From assembly GCF_001552735.1 (NCBI RefSeq), contig NZ_BCRT01000022.1:46706-110705 (forward strand): 64,000 nt of DNA. The letters are read 5' to 3'. The notes beneath the pieces are model-generated. The model made no database searches. It saw only the letters and a program-made list of their open reading frames with translations, and was not told the origin of the DNA. The stretch is from Sanguibacter suarezii NBRC 16159. Lineage in GTDB: Bacteria > Actinomycetota > Actinomycetes > Actinomycetales > Cellulomonadaceae. Shown here one piece after another: positions 20,417 to 30,317 of this stretch (position 1 is its first letter; the number at the start of each line of letters is the position of its first letter). Made by a program: the position numbers and the translations under genes.

Positions 20417-22348
20417 GTGGACAACTCCATGATCGATGCTGCCTGGTTGCTCATCGCCATCCCGCTGCTGGGCGCCGCCGTGCTGCTGCTCGCCGGACGT
20501 CGCAGCAACGCCTGGGGCCACTGGCTCGGCGTCGCGACCTCCGGGGCGAGCTTCGTCGTCGCCGCGCTCGTCCTCGTCGCCCTGCTGGGCCGGGACGCGA
20601 GCGACCGGGTGGTCGACGTCAACCTCTTCGACTGGATCGACGCCGGGCCCCTCACCGTCGAGGCGGGCCTGCGGATCGACCCGCTGAGCCTCACCTTCGT
20701 GCTGCTGGTGACCTTCGTCGGCACCCTCATCCACGTGTACTCCGTGGCCTACATGGAGCACGACGCCGACCGCCGCCGGTTCTTCGCCTACCTCAACCTC
20801 TTCGTCGCGGCCATGCTGCTGCTCGTGCTGGCTGACTCCTACCTGCTGCTGTTCGTCGGCTGGGAGGGCGTGGGTCTGGCGTCCTACCTGCTCATCGGGT
20901 TCTGGAACCACGTCCCGGCCAACGCGACCGCCGCGAAGAAGGCGTTCATCGTCAACCGCGTGGCCGACGTCGGCATGATCGTCGCGCTCATGCTCATGTT
21001 CAACACCTTCGGTGCGCTGGACTTCTCCACGGTGCTGACCGAGGCGCCGGGCATCTCCGACGAGGGCACGCTCACCGCGATCGCGCTCATGCTCCTGGTG
21101 GCGGCGTGCGGCAAGAGCGCACAGTTCCCGCTGCAGTCCTGGCTCGGGGATGCGATGGCCGGCCCCACGCCGGTCTCCGCGCTCATCCACGCAGCAACCA
21201 TGGTCACCGCCGGTGTCTACCTCGTGGTGCGCTCCGGCCCCATCTTCACCGGCGCCCCGGACGCGCTCCTGGTCACCGCGATCATCGGTGCGATCACCTT
21301 GCTCTTCGGAGCGATCGTCGGTTGCGCCAAGGACGACATCAAGAAGGCCCTCGCCGCTTCGACCATGTCCCAGATCGGGTACATGATGCTCGCCGCGGGC
21401 CTGGGACCGATCGGCTACGCCTTCGCGATCTTCCACCTCATCACCCACGGCTTCTTCAAGGCCGGGATGTTCCTCGGCGCCGGCTCGGTCATGCACGGCA
21501 TGGACGACGACGTGAACATGCGCCACTACGGCGCGCTGTCGAAGTTCATGAAGATCACCTGGGTGACCTTCGGTCTGGGGTGGCTCGCCATCCTCGGTAT
21601 CCCGCCGTTCTCGGGGTTCTGGAGCAAGGACAAGATCATCGAGTCCGCCTTCGCCGCCGGGGAGGGCCACGGCTGGCAGCCCTGGGTCTTCGGCATGGTG
21701 GCGCTGGTCGGCGCAGGGATCACCGCCTTCTACATGTCGCGGCTGTTCTTCATGACCTTCTACGGGGACAAGCGCTGGACCAAGGACCTCTCCGACGGCT
21801 CCGAGCTGCCGGTGCGCCACCCCCACGAGTCACCTGCCCTCATGACGTGGCCGATGATCATCCTTGCGGTCGGCTCCGCCGGCCTCGGCGGGGTGCTCGC
21901 CATCGGCGGCGGCTTCACCACCTGGCTGGAGCCGGTCACCGGTCACGTGGCTCACCACGACCCGGTGCTGCCGATCCCGGTCATCGTGGTGACCACCATC
22001 GTGCTCGTGCTCATCGGGGCATTCCTGGCCTGGCGCCAGTACGCGGCCTCAGCCGTGCCCCTCACCCCTCCGCACGGCACCCCGCTCACCCGGGCGGCTC
22101 GCGTGGATCTCTACCAGGACGCTGTGAACGAGAACCTGTTCATGCGTCCGGGGCAGTACCTCACCCGGTCCTTGGTCTACCTGGACAAGAGGGTCGTCGA
22201 CGGCGCCTTCATGGGCCTGGCGGGGATGCTGGCGCTGATCGGCGCCGGTGTGAAGCGGATGCAGAACGGATTCGTGCGGTCCTACGCCGCCATGATGCTT
22301 GCGGGGTTCCTTGTGCTGGTTGTCGTCGTCCTGTTCGTGTGGAACTGA
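20417..22348 (+). CDS. nuoL: NADH-quinone oxidoreductase subunit L
   Basis: 643 aa antiporter-like proton pump subunit at the far end of the membrane arm, with about 16 helices including the C-terminal lateral arm. Signatures are [50 protein letters not shown] split by the usual pump-site residues, and [22 protein letters not shown]. The start is the GTG at 20417 with AGGGGA upstream. ATG at 20429 is possible. Confidence 0.95.
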   Translation: MDNSMIDAAWLLIAIPLLGAAVLLLAGRRSNAWGHWLGVATSGASFVVAALVLVALLGRDASDRVVDVNLFDWIDAGPLTVEAGLRIDPLSLTFVLLVTFVGTLIHVYSVAYMEHDADRRRFFAYLNLFVAAMLLLVLADSYLLLFVGWEGVGLASYLLIGFWNHVPANATAAKKAFIVNRVADVGMIVALMLMFNTFGALDFSTVLTEAPGISDEGTLTAIALMLLVAACGKSAQFPLQSWLGDAMAGPTPVSALIHAATMVTAGVYLVVRSGPIFTGAPDALLVTAIIGAITLLFGAIVGCAKDDIKKALAASTMSQIGYMMLAAGLGPIGYAFAIFHLITHGFFKAGMFLGAGSVMHGMDDDVNMRHYGALSKFMKITWVTFGLGWLAILGIPPFSGFWSKDKIIESAFAAGEGHGWQPWVFGMVALVGAGITAFYMSRLFFMTFYGDKRWTKDLSDGSELPVRHPHESPALMTWPMIILAVGSAGLGGVLAIGGGFTTWLEPVTGHVAHHDPVLPIPVIVVTTIVLVLIGAFLAWRQYAASAVPLTPPHGTPLTRAARVDLYQDAVNENLFMRPGQYLTRSLVYLDKRVVDGAFMGLAGMLALIGAGVKRMQNGFVRSYAAMMLAGFLVLVVVVLFVWN

Positions 22349-22361
22349 GAGGGGCGCCCTG

Positions 22362-23960
22362 ATGACTATCGATCCGACCATTCCCTGGCTCACCATCCTC
22401 GTCGTCGTGCCGCTCGTCGGTGCGCTCGTCCTGTGGGCCCTGCCGGCCAGCCGGTTGTCCCTGGTGCGACCCGTCGCACTGGGCTTCTCCCTCGTCGAGC
22501 TCGTCCTGGTGGCCCTGGCCGTCGCGGCCTTCGACACCTCGGCCGCCGGAGTCCACCAGCTGAGCGAGCAGCACGAGTGGATCCCGCAGATCGGGGCGAG
22601 CTACGCCCTCGGCGTCGACGGTGTCGCCCTGCTGCTCGTCGTCCTGTCGGTGCTGCTCGTCCCGCTCGTCATCGGTGCCGCCTGGCGTGAGCAGGGTGTG
22701 ACCGCCGGCGAGCCCGGCTCGGAGGTCGCCCTCGTCGGTGCCCGCCGGCTCCGCCACTACCTCGCGCTCGTGCTGCTGCTCGAGACGTGCATGGTGCTCA
22801 TCTTCGCCGCCCGCGACGTCTTCTTGTTCTACGTCGTCTTCGAGGCGATGCTCATCCCCGTCTACTTCATGATCGGCGGATTCGGCGAGGGCGCCCGCCG
22901 CCGCTACGCGGCGATCAAGTTCCTCATCTTCTCCCTGGCAGGCGGGCTGATCATGCTCGTCGCGGTCATCGCGCTGTTCTTCCAGGGGCCGGGCGGGGAG
23001 CAGGGCTTCCTCACCGCCAACCTCACCGGGCTCGAGATGGCTCCGGTCACCGAGCGGCTGCTCTTCCTCGGCTTCTTCCTCGCCTTCGCGATCAAGGCGC
23101 CGATGTTCCCCGTGCACTCCTGGCTGCCCGACGCCGCCGAGCACGCACCGGCTGGCACGTCCGTGCTGCTCGTGGGTGTGCTGGACAAGGTCGGCACCTT
23201 CGGGATGCTCACCCTGTGCCTGCCGCTGTTCCCGGGCGCCTCCCAGTGGGCGGCGCCGGTGATCATCGTGCTCGCGGTGATCTCGATCCTCTACGGCGCC
23301 CTGCTCGCTCTGGGCCAGCAGGACCTCATGCGCCTGATCGCGTACACCTCGGTCTCCCACTTCGGTGTGATCATCCTGGGGATCTTCGCCTTCACCGAGG
23401 TGAGCGTGGCCGGATCCTCCTTCTACATGTTCAACCACGGGATCTCGACCGGGCTGCTGTTCCTCATCGCGGGGTTCATCATCCTGCGGTCCCCGTCGGG
23501 CAGGTCGCGGAACATCGCCGACCTCGGCGGCCTGGCCAAGGTCACCCCCGTGCTGGCCGGGACCTTCCTCGTGGCCGGTCTGTCCGCGCTGTCGCTGCCT
23601 GGTCTCTCCCCCTTCGTCTCGGAGATCCTCGTCTTCATCGGCGCCTTCGAGACCAACCCGGTCGCCGCGATCGTCTCGGCCTTCGTGGTGATCCTCGCGG
23701 CGCTGTACATCCTGGTGACCTACCAGCGGATCTTCACCGGTCCGGTCCGCAGCGAGCTCTCCAGCACCCCGGACCTGTCCGGACGGGAGAAGTGGGTGGT
23801 GGCTCCGCTCATCGCGGTCCTGCTGATCTTCGGCTTCTACCCCGCCCCTGCCCTCGACCTCGTCAGGGACCCGGCTGCGGTGAGCGTGGCAGGCGTGGTC
23901 ACCGACGGCGCCATCGCAGAACAGTCCTCTGACGCGTCAACCGAGGGGAGCGACTCATGA
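22362..23960 (+). CDS. nuoM: NADH-quinone oxidoreductase subunit M
   Basis: 532 aa antiporter-like proton pump with about 14 helices. FYVVFEAMLIPVYFMIGGFG carries the conserved helix glutamate. MFPVHSWLPDAAEHAPAGTS and QQDLMRLIAYTSVSHFGV are the typical half-channel motifs. The ATG follows GAGAGGGG. The stop overlaps the nuoN ATG. Confidence 0.96.
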   Translation: MTIDPTIPWLTILVVVPLVGALVLWALPASRLSLVRPVALGFSLVELVLVALAVAAFDTSAAGVHQLSEQHEWIPQIGASYALGVDGVALLLVVLSVLLVPLVIGAAWREQGVTAGEPGSEVALVGARRLRHYLALVLLLETCMVLIFAARDVFLFYVVFEAMLIPVYFMIGGFGEGARRRYAAIKFLIFSLAGGLIMLVAVIALFFQGPGGEQGFLTANLTGLEMAPVTERLLFLGFFLAFAIKAPMFPVHSWLPDAAEHAPAGTSVLLVGVLDKVGTFGMLTLCLPLFPGASQWAAPVIIVLAVISILYGALLALGQQDLMRLIAYTSVSHFGVIILGIFAFTEVSVAGSSFYMFNHGISTGLLFLIAGFIILRSPSGRSRNIADLGGLAKVTPVLAGTFLVAGLSALSLPGLSPFVSEILVFIGAFETNPVAAIVSAFVVILAALYILVTYQRIFTGPVRSELSSTPDLSGREKWVVAPLIAVLLIFGFYPAPALDLVRDPAAVSVAGVVTDGAIAEQSSDASTEGSDS

Positions 23961-25717
23961 TCGCCCAGGCAGCACAGACGGCCGCAGCCGCGGGAACCTT
24001 CGTCGCGCCCGAGGTGGCGTGGTTCGCGCTCACCCCGCTCATCATCGTCATCAGCGCCGGCGTGCTCGGTGTGCTGGTGGAGTCCTTCGTCCCTGCCGCT
24101 CACCGGCGCACGGTCCAGGTCGTCATGACCATGGTCGCGCTGGCGGCCGCCTTCGCCGTCATCGTGTGGCAGGGCGTGACCTGGCTGGGGGAGGGCGGCC
24201 CCGGTGGCGTCGTCGTCTTCGGCGGGGTGCTCCAGCTCGACGGCGTCGCACTCCTCTTCCAGGGCACCATCGTGCTCATGGCCTTCTTCGCGCTGGCCGT
24301 CGTCGTGGACCGCACCGCGGTGAAGCAGGACGCCTTCACCCCGAGCGCCGCGTCGATCCCCGGCTCCGAGCACGAGGAGCTGGCGCGGCGACTGGGCCTG
24401 GTCCAGACCGAGGTCTACCCGCTGCTCATGTTCGCCGTCGGCGGCATGATGATCTTCCCCGCGGCCGGGGACCTGCTGACGATGTTCATCGCCCTCGAGG
24501 TGCTCTCGCTGCCGCTGTACGTGCTCTCGGGCATGGCACGCAGGCGCCGCCTGCTCTCGCAGGAGGCGTCCTTCAAGTACTTCGTGCTGGGGGCCTTCGC
24601 CTCGGCGGTCTTCCTCTTCGGTGCCGCGCTGCTCTACGGCTACTCCGGCTCCGTGCGCTTCGACGCGATCGGGCGCATCTCCGGTGCGGTCGCCCAGGGT
24701 GGTGCGCCGGAGAACTGGGAGCTGCTCTGGCTCGTGGGCATCCTCATGGTCATCTCCGGCCTGCTGTTCAAGGTCGGTGCGGTGCCCTTCCAGGCCTGGA
24801 CCCCTGACGTCTACCAGGGCGCGCCCACACCCATCACCGGGTTCATGGCGGCCTGCACCAAGGTCGCGGCCTTCGGTGCGCTGCTGCGTCTCATCTACAC
24901 CGGCGGCTTCTCCGGCTCGATCGACATGCTCGAGGCCGTCAAGGTCGCGCTGTGGGTCGTGGCCATCGCCACGATGATCGTGGGGACCGTCGTCGGTGCC
25001 ACCCAGACCGACATCAAGCGCATGCTCGGATACTCCTCGATCGCCCACGCCGGCTTCGTGCTGGTGGGGATCCTGTCCTTCAACAACGCGGGGATCAAGG
25101 CAGTCATCTTCTACCTCCTCGCGTACTCCCTCGCGACCATCGGCGCCTTCGCGGTGATCACGCTGGTCCGCGAGACCGGGCCGGGCGGGGAGGTCCTCGG
25201 TGAGGCGACCCACCTGGGCCAGTGGGCCGGTCTGGGGCGACGCAGCCCGTGGCTGGCCACCTGCTTCTCCATCTTCCTGCTGTCCTTCGCGGGCATCCCG
25301 CTCACCGCGGGCTTCATCGCCAAGTTCACCGCCTTCAGTGCCGCCGTCGAGGGCAGCCCTCTCCTGGGGTCCGGGACGGTGCTCGCGGTGATCGGTGTGC
25401 TCGCCTCGGCTGTGGCGGTGTTCTTCTACATCCGCGTCATCGTCATCATGTTCTTCATGCCGCCCACCGAGACGGTCACCGAGGTCGTCGAGGTGGCCGA
25501 GGTGCCTGCGGAGGTGCTGGTGGGAGGCGAGCAGATCGCGATGAACCCGGCTCAGACGTCGGTCGTGGTGGCTACCGGCGCTCCGGCCGTGGTCGTGGTG
25601 AGGTCGGAGGGGCTCAGTGCGGCGACCATCTCGATCATGGCTGCCGGAGTGCTGCTGCTGGGCATCGTGCCGGCCCCTGTGCTCGATCTCATCGCCCGTG
25701 TGACGGACGTCGGGTGA
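23957..25717 (+). CDS. nuoN: NADH-quinone oxidoreductase subunit N
   Basis: 586 aa antiporter-like pump subunit and last gene of the nuo set. FIALEVLSLPLYVLSGMARR, PFQAWTPDVYQGAPTPITGF and TDIKRMLGYSSIAHAGF are present. Between the last two helices an inserted Val/Glu-rich loop (EVVEVAEVPAEVLVGGEQ onward, about 55 residues) lengthens the protein beyond the E. coli form. The operon ends here or continues into the prenyl synthase 44 bases later. Confidence 0.95.
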   Translation: MIAQAAQTAAAAGTFVAPEVAWFALTPLIIVISAGVLGVLVESFVPAAHRRTVQVVMTMVALAAAFAVIVWQGVTWLGEGGPGGVVVFGGVLQLDGVALLFQGTIVLMAFFALAVVVDRTAVKQDAFTPSAASIPGSEHEELARRLGLVQTEVYPLLMFAVGGMMIFPAAGDLLTMFIALEVLSLPLYVLSGMARRRRLLSQEASFKYFVLGAFASAVFLFGAALLYGYSGSVRFDAIGRISGAVAQGGAPENWELLWLVGILMVISGLLFKVGAVPFQAWTPDVYQGAPTPITGFMAACTKVAAFGALLRLIYTGGFSGSIDMLEAVKVALWVVAIATMIVGTVVGATQTDIKRMLGYSSIAHAGFVLVGILSFNNAGIKAVIFYLLAYSLATIGAFAVITLVRETGPGGEVLGEATHLGQWAGLGRRSPWLATCFSIFLLSFAGIPLTAGFIAKFTAFSAAVEGSPLLGSGTVLAVIGVLASAVAVFFYIRVIVIMFFMPPTETVTEVVEVAEVPAEVLVGGEQIAMNPAQTSVVVATGAPAVVVVRSEGLSAATISIMAAGVLLLGIVPAPVLDLIARVTDVG

Positions 25718-25749
25718 GTGTCAGTGCACGATGTTGGCCGCGCACCGGC

Positions 25750-25755
25750 TAAGTT
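25750..25755 (+). promoter_or_regulatory. Candidate -10 element for a leaderless prenyl synthase mRNA
   Basis: TAAGTT fits the actinobacterial TANNNT -10 and ends six bases before the GTG start of the next gene. No ribosome site is visible before that GTG. This spacing is typical of leaderless transcripts. No clear -35 is seen. Confidence 0.45.
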
Positions 25756-25761
25756 CTACCT

Positions 25762-26775
25762 GTGACTACTGCTTCGATTGGGCTGCCACTCCCTGACCCC
25801 GAGCTCGCCGAGAGGCTCGCCTCACGGCTTGCAGACGTGGAGGAGCGCCTGCGGGGCTCTGTGGCGAACGTCGACCTGCTGGCCGACTCCGCGTCCCGAC
25901 ACCTGGTCGACGCCGGTGGCAAGCGGCTGCGCCCGATGCTCGCCCTGCTCGCAGCCGAGCTGGGGGACGCCAGCCGCCCCGAGGTCGCCGACGCGGCCGT
26001 CGTGGTGGAGCTGACACACCTCGCCTCGCTCTACCACGACGACGTCATGGACTCCGCTCCGTTGCGCCGCGGTGCTCCCTCGGCCCACGAGGTCTGGGGC
26101 AACTCGGTCGCGATCCTCACCGGAGACCTGCTCTTCGCGCGGGCGTCGCAGGTCGTCGCGGGCCTCGGCCCGGACGCCGTCCGGATCCAGGCGGAGGCCT
26201 TCGAGCGGCTGTGCCTGGGCCAGCTCCACGAGACCGTCGGCCCCACGCCGCAGGACGACCCGATCCAGCACTACATCCAGGTGCTCTCGGACAAGACCGC
26301 GTCGCTCATCGCGACCGCCGGCCGCTTCGGTGCGATGTTCGCCGGGTGCTCCCCGGAGGTCGTCGAGATCATCGCCAGCTACGGGGAGAAGCTCGGCGTG
26401 GCCTTCCAGCTCGCCGACGACGTCATCGACCTCACCTCGGACGGGCACCTCACCGGGAAGACCCCGGGGACCGACCTGCGTGAGCAGGTCCCCACGATGC
26501 CCGTCCTGCTGCTCCGTGGCCGTGCGGGAAGCCCGTCGGAGACCGCCGAGCAGGACGCCGCGCTGCTGGCGCTGCTGGACGGCGACCTCACCTCCGACGA
26601 GGCACTGGAGGCCGCAGTCGCCGCCCTGCGCCTGCACGACGTCGTCGCCGAGACGCGCGCCCAGGCGGTCGCCTGGGCAGCCGCCGCGGTCAGCGAGCTC
26701 GAGCCCTTGCCGGCCGGGCCCGTCAAGGACGCCCTGGTGTCCTTCGCCGAGTCGTTGGTGGACCGAACGTCCTGA
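25762..26775 (+). CDS. Long-chain polyprenyl diphosphate synthase
   Basis: 337 aa trans-prenyltransferase of the IspA/GrcC family, building the isoprenoid tail for menaquinone from IPP and an allylic primer. Both aspartate-rich motifs are intact: D93-D94-V-M-D97 in LYHDDVMDSA and D219-D220-V-I-D223 in LADDVIDLTSD. GGKRLRPML binds the diphosphate. A small residue (Leu/Ser) before the first motif is consistent with a long product, but chain length cannot be set from sequence. Placement right after nuoN supports the menaquinone role. The GTG start appears leaderless. Confidence 0.9.
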   Translation: MTTASIGLPLPDPELAERLASRLADVEERLRGSVANVDLLADSASRHLVDAGGKRLRPMLALLAAELGDASRPEVADAAVVVELTHLASLYHDDVMDSAPLRRGAPSAHEVWGNSVAILTGDLLFARASQVVAGLGPDAVRIQAEAFERLCLGQLHETVGPTPQDDPIQHYIQVLSDKTASLIATAGRFGAMFAGCSPEVVEIIASYGEKLGVAFQLADDVIDLTSDGHLTGKTPGTDLREQVPTMPVLLLRGRAGSPSETAEQDAALLALLDGDLTSDEALEAAVAALRLHDVVAETRAQAVAWAAAAVSELEPLPAGPVKDALVSFAESLVDRTS

Positions 26776-26876
26776 TCAGGACAGTCTGGGCTGGGGACTT
26801 GTCCCCATCGCAGGCTCGCCGTGCGACGGCTAGCGTCGGACATGAGCATCCGACGGGACAGGCAGGTGGACGGCGA

Positions 26877-27683
26877 GTGGACCAGCGTCACCCTGCCCCC
26901 GCTTCCGTCCCTCCACTGCGGTGGGGGGCCACCAGCCATGCCGGCCGTCGCCGCCCGGCCAACGAGGATGCCTTCCACGCTGAGCGCGGGATGTACTTCG
27001 TCGCCGACGGGATGGGCGGCCACGAGGCCGGTGCCCAGGCCAGCGCGACCGCCGTCGCCGTGCTCTGCTCCCTCGGCCATGCCGGGAGCGCCTCCGAGGC
27101 GGACCTGCAGGCCGCTGTCAGCGACGCCCACCGGGCGGTGTCCCGCATCGCCACCCGCCCCGGCCGCAACGCGGGGACCACGGTGACCGGCGCCGTCGTC
27201 GTCGAGCGTGACGGCGTGCCGTGCTGGCTGGTGGCGAACGTCGGTGACTCACGGACGTACCGGTTCTCCGGCGGGGAGCTGCGCCAGGTCACCACGGACC
27301 ACTCGCTCGTCCAGGAGCTGGTGGCCGCGGGGGAGGTCTCGCCGGAGGAGGCCCGGACCTTCGCCCGCAGGAACGTCATCACCCGTGCGCTCGGCGGGAT
27401 GGTCGAACCCGAGCTGGACTGCTGGTACCTGCCCATCGTCCCGGGCGAGCGCCTCATGATCTGCTCCGACGGCCTCACCGAGGAGGTCGCCCCCGACGCG
27501 ATCGCGCAGGTCCTGCGCGAGCAGCCGCACCCCCAGCTCGCCGCCGACCAGCTGGTCAACTACGCCCTGCTGGCGGGCGGGCGGGACAACATCACCGTCC
27601 TCGTCGTCGACGTGGAGCAGCCGGTAGGCGCGCAGAGCGCGTCCGCGGACAGGCAGCTGGACGGCTCCGCTCATCCGGCATAG
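26877..27683 (+). CDS. PP2C-family serine/threonine protein phosphatase
   Basis: 268 aa single-domain Mg/Mn-dependent phosphatase. Motifs run in the expected order: RRPANEDAF, VADGMGGHEAG with metal-binding Asp44, NVGDSRTYRF, LMICSDGLTEEV and GGRDNITVLVVDV. There is no membrane segment, unlike mycobacterial PstP, so it is soluble. The GTG at 26877 with GCAGGTGG upstream is preferred. The frame stays open upstream without a good start. It heads a set of four genes whose next two members carry phosphothreonine-binding (FHA) domains. No kinase gene is in the window. Confidence 0.9.
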   Translation: MDQRHPAPASVPPLRWGATSHAGRRRPANEDAFHAERGMYFVADGMGGHEAGAQASATAVAVLCSLGHAGSASEADLQAAVSDAHRAVSRIATRPGRNAGTTVTGAVVVERDGVPCWLVANVGDSRTYRFSGGELRQVTTDHSLVQELVAAGEVSPEEARTFARRNVITRALGGMVEPELDCWYLPIVPGERLMICSDGLTEEVAPDAIAQVLREQPHPQLAADQLVNYALLAGGRDNITVLVVDVEQPVGAQSASADRQLDGSAHPA

Positions 27684-27734
27684 TCGGTAGGGTCCGGTGC
27701 GTCGCGCTGGTCTCCCCATCTCAGAGAGGTAGCC

Positions 27735-29441
27735 ATGTCGATTCACTACGCTCCCGGACCGGCCTTCGCGCTGGTGCGCCCGGGCGCGGTCGTCCTCGTC
27801 GACGCCTGCGTGGGGACCGCGGTGGCCGCTGACCTCTGGGAGGCCGTCGACGCGGCCCGCGCACCGGGTACGTCCACGGCGACGCCCGGTGGCTGGGACC
27901 TGGCCACGCTGCTGGACACCGTGACCGAGGTGCTCGACCCGACCTGGCGTGCCCTGCCGTCCTTCGCGGTCGTCGTCCTGGGCGCGGGAGACGCTGCGGG
28001 TGCCACCGACGGCGCGAGCGCCGACCTCGGTGCGTCCGTCGTTCCTGAGCCTGCTGTGGTGCAGGTCGCCGTGCGAGGCGCCTTCTCCGCCGTCGTGACC
28101 ACGCGCGCGGCGGACCGTGCGCCCGGCGGCGCGCCCCAGGAAGCGACCGAGAAGGTCAGCGGACCCGACGTGACCACCTGGGTGGACAAGACCATCGGCG
28201 ACGTCGTGCGGATGGAGCTGGTGACCGGCGCCGATGCCGACGCGGCGCCGCCGCTGGCCATCGTGGACGGGATCGTCCAGGCTGAGCGGCTGCGGTGGGA
28301 CGTCGTGGACGGACTGGGAGACGTGGCCGTCGCGGGGGATGACGGTGCGGGTGCCGGCGCAGCTGATGGCCTCAGTGGCCCGGAGAGTGATGCCCCGGGG
28401 ATCAGTGCCGCCGAGGCCCACGCCGACGCCGACGCAGAGGCCGACCCCGCTGTCGGCTACGGTGCCAGGTCTCTCGCCTCCGCGGTGCCTGCGCGAGCGC
28501 CGGTCCCGGCTCACGCGATGAGCCCGTCCCACGCGCTGAGCGCAGCGGGAGACGGGCTGATGCCCACCCACCACGGCGAGACGGACTTCGGGCGGACCCT
28601 TGCCTCCGTCCCCGAGGAGTGGGAGCACGAGGCTGAGGAGGCCGACGAGGACGACTTCGACGACACCACCTTCTTCGCCTCGGCGCTGGCTGAGATCAAG
28701 GCCTCGACCTCCTCCGCTGCGACCACGGCGGCTCCCGAGCCGGCCGCAGCCGCCGCTGCGTCTCCCGAGTCTCCTGCCCCTCACGCAGCTCCAGCTCTCA
28801 CCCCGGCTCCCGCGCCAGCGGCACCCAGCCCGGCTCCTCCGGTCCCCGCCACGACGACCGGTGCGATTCCGCCGCCGCCCCCACCTCCGCCCACCTCCGC
28901 CGTCGTGCACGTGCCGCCGGTGCTGCCGCAGGCGCAGCAGGTGGCTGTGACGGTCGCGCCGTTCCGCGACCCGGCACCGCAGGGGACCACGATCCTGGCG
29001 CGGTCCTGCTTCTTCGGTCACCCCAACCCCCCGTCCCGTCTGGCCTGCGCGCAGTGCGGGGGCGGTCTGAGCCCCACGGCGCAGCTCGTCGAGCGCCCCT
29101 CGCTCGGGCAGGTCGAGATCTCGACCGGGGAGAGCGTCGACCTCAGCGTGCCGATCGTGGTCGGCCGGTTCCCGCAGGCCCAGGCAACCGCCTCGCCGGT
29201 CGCTCAGCGGCTGGTCACCGTCCCCAGCCCGAGCCAGGACATCTCCCGCTCCCACGTGGAGATCCGCCTCGACGGGTGGCACGTGCTGCTCGTCGACCTC
29301 GACACGGTCAACGGCACGATGCTGCTGCGCGCAGGCCAGCCGCTGCGCCGGCTGCACCCCTCGGAGCCCACCCTCGTGGCGGACGGGGACGTCGTCGACC
29401 TCGGTGACGGCATCACGCTGACCTTCCGCGGCCTCGTCTGA
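27735..29441 (+). CDS. Zinc-knuckle and FHA domain protein
   Basis: 568 aa. An unassigned N-terminal domain (about 1-200) is followed by a long Ala/Pro/Glu-rich linker with a proline run (PPPPPPP). Next is a small Cys/His motif, Cys425-x3-His429 with Cys438-x2-Cys441 (SCFFGHPNPPSRLACAQCGG). The C-terminal FHA domain has VVGRFPQ, the phosphothreonine-binding SRSHVEI and TVNGTMLL. FHA domains bind phosphothreonine partners, so this is a likely scaffold or sensor whose state the upstream PP2C resets. Related Cys/His-FHA proteins occur in actinobacterial secretion loci, but no secretion ATPase or WXG100 gene is seen here. Cytoplasmic. Confidence 0.8.
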   Translation: MSIHYAPGPAFALVRPGAVVLVDACVGTAVAADLWEAVDAARAPGTSTATPGGWDLATLLDTVTEVLDPTWRALPSFAVVVLGAGDAAGATDGASADLGASVVPEPAVVQVAVRGAFSAVVTTRAADRAPGGAPQEATEKVSGPDVTTWVDKTIGDVVRMELVTGADADAAPPLAIVDGIVQAERLRWDVVDGLGDVAVAGDDGAGAGAADGLSGPESDAPGISAAEAHADADAEADPAVGYGARSLASAVPARAPVPAHAMSPSHALSAAGDGLMPTHHGETDFGRTLASVPEEWEHEAEEADEDDFDDTTFFASALAEIKASTSSAATTAAPEPAAAAAASPESPAPHAAPALTPAPAPAAPSPAPPVPATTTGAIPPPPPPPPTSAVVHVPPVLPQAQQVAVTVAPFRDPAPQGTTILARSCFFGHPNPPSRLACAQCGGGLSPTAQLVERPSLGQVEISTGESVDLSVPIVVGRFPQAQATASPVAQRLVTVPSPSQDISRSHVEIRLDGWHVLLVDLDTVNGTMLLRAGQPLRRLHPSEPTLVADGDVVDLGDGITLTFRGLV

Positions 29442-29490
29442 GTGGTGCCGGTCCGCGCCAGCGGGTGAACCCGTCGAGGGAGCGGGTGAA

Positions 29491-29513
29491 GCCCGCGAGA
29501 TCGCGGCGCGGGC
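29491..29513 (+). terminator. Possible hairpin after the FHA gene
   Basis: GCCCGCG and CGCGGGC form a perfect 7-bp stem around a 9-nt loop, 50 bases after the FHA gene stop. No T-run follows. It could attenuate reading into the next gene. A TACAGT -10-like hexamer at 29539-29544 lies downstream, before the next ATG. Confidence 0.35.
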
Positions 29514-29621
29514 GCCTCGGTGTGCATCACTTGTTCGATACAGTTTGCGGGCAGGTGGGCGCAGGACTGCTCGCCTGGTGCGCACGGCGGCGTGCGATGC
29601 GGACGAAGGAGCCTGGGTGCG

Positions 29622-30317
29622 ATGACAGAACTCGCGATCGACTACTGCGGGGAGTGGTTCCGGCCGAGCCTGGACGAACCCTTCGACATCGGCCGAGAGG
29701 CCGACCTCACCATCGACGACAACCCTTACCTGCACCGCCGGTTCCTGAGGTTCACCCACACCGACGGGATCTGGTGGCTGTCCAACATCGGCTCGCTCAT
29801 CTCGGTGACCGTGTGCGACGCGAGCGGGGGCGTGCAGTCCTGGCTCTCGCCCGGCAACCGCCTGCCCATCGTCTTCAGCACGACCACCGTCGTCTTCACC
29901 GCGGGCCCCACGACCTACGAGCTGCTCGTGCACCTGGAAGGCACCCCGTCCCAGGAGATCGTGCCCGACGACGCGCTCGTGGGCGAGACGACCATCGGCG
30001 CCATCTCCTTCACCACCAGCCAGAAGCAGCTCATCGTCTCGCTGTGCGAGCCGATGCTCAAGCGTGACGGCGCGGGCCTGAGCGAGATCCCCTCGACCGC
30101 CGAGGCCGCCAAGCGGCTGGGATGGGCCACCACCCGCTTCAACCGCAAGCTCGACAACGTCTGCGACAAGCTCGACCGGATGGGTGTCAAGGGTCTGCGC
30201 GGGGGACCGAAGCAGCTGGCCACCAACCGCCGGTCCCGGCTGGTGGAGTACGCGGTCACCTCGCGCCTGGTGACCCCGGCCGACCTGCCCCTCCTCGATG
30301 TGGCCTCGGAGGACTGA
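29622..30317 (+). CDS. FHA-like domain protein with C-terminal winged-helix-like domain
   Basis: 231 aa. Residues about 18-105 resemble an FHA fold (FDIGREADLTI), but the SxxH phosphothreonine pair is not present: the aligned stretch reads YLHRRFLRF. Residues about 125-215 look like a winged helix: a first helix QKQLIVSLCEPML, then TAEAAKRLGWATTRFNRKLDNVCDKL and GVKGLRGG. It may be a DNA-binding output protein of the phosphatase/FHA set. The ATG follows GAAGGAG. The stop overlaps the next gene by one base. I know similar proteins only as uncharacterised. Confidence 0.7.
   Translation: MTELAIDYCGEWFRPSLDEPFDIGREADLTIDDNPYLHRRFLRFTHTDGIWWLSNIGSLISVTVCDASGGVQSWLSPGNRLPIVFSTTTVVFTAGPTTYELLVHLEGTPSQEIVPDDALVGETTIGAISFTTSQKQLIVSLCEPMLKRDGAGLSEIPSTAEAAKRLGWATTRFNRKLDNVCDKLDRMGVKGLRGGPKQLATNRRSRLVEYAVTSRLVTPADLPLLDVASED

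Noticed and set aside
20333..21826. Long open frame antisense to nuoL, and similar ones opposite htrA, nuoD, nuoG and nuoN.
   Set aside because: Typical of GC-rich codon bias; products are His/Arg/Gly-rich without family motifs and start without ribosome sites.
26842..26876. ATG after TAGCGT that could start a leaderless gene before the PP2C gene.
   Set aside because: It is out of frame with the phosphatase, and its product has no recognisable features.
27735..28340. Reading the N-terminal domain of the FHA protein as a von Willebrand A or kinase domain.
   Set aside because: No MIDAS DxSxS or kinase motifs can be found.
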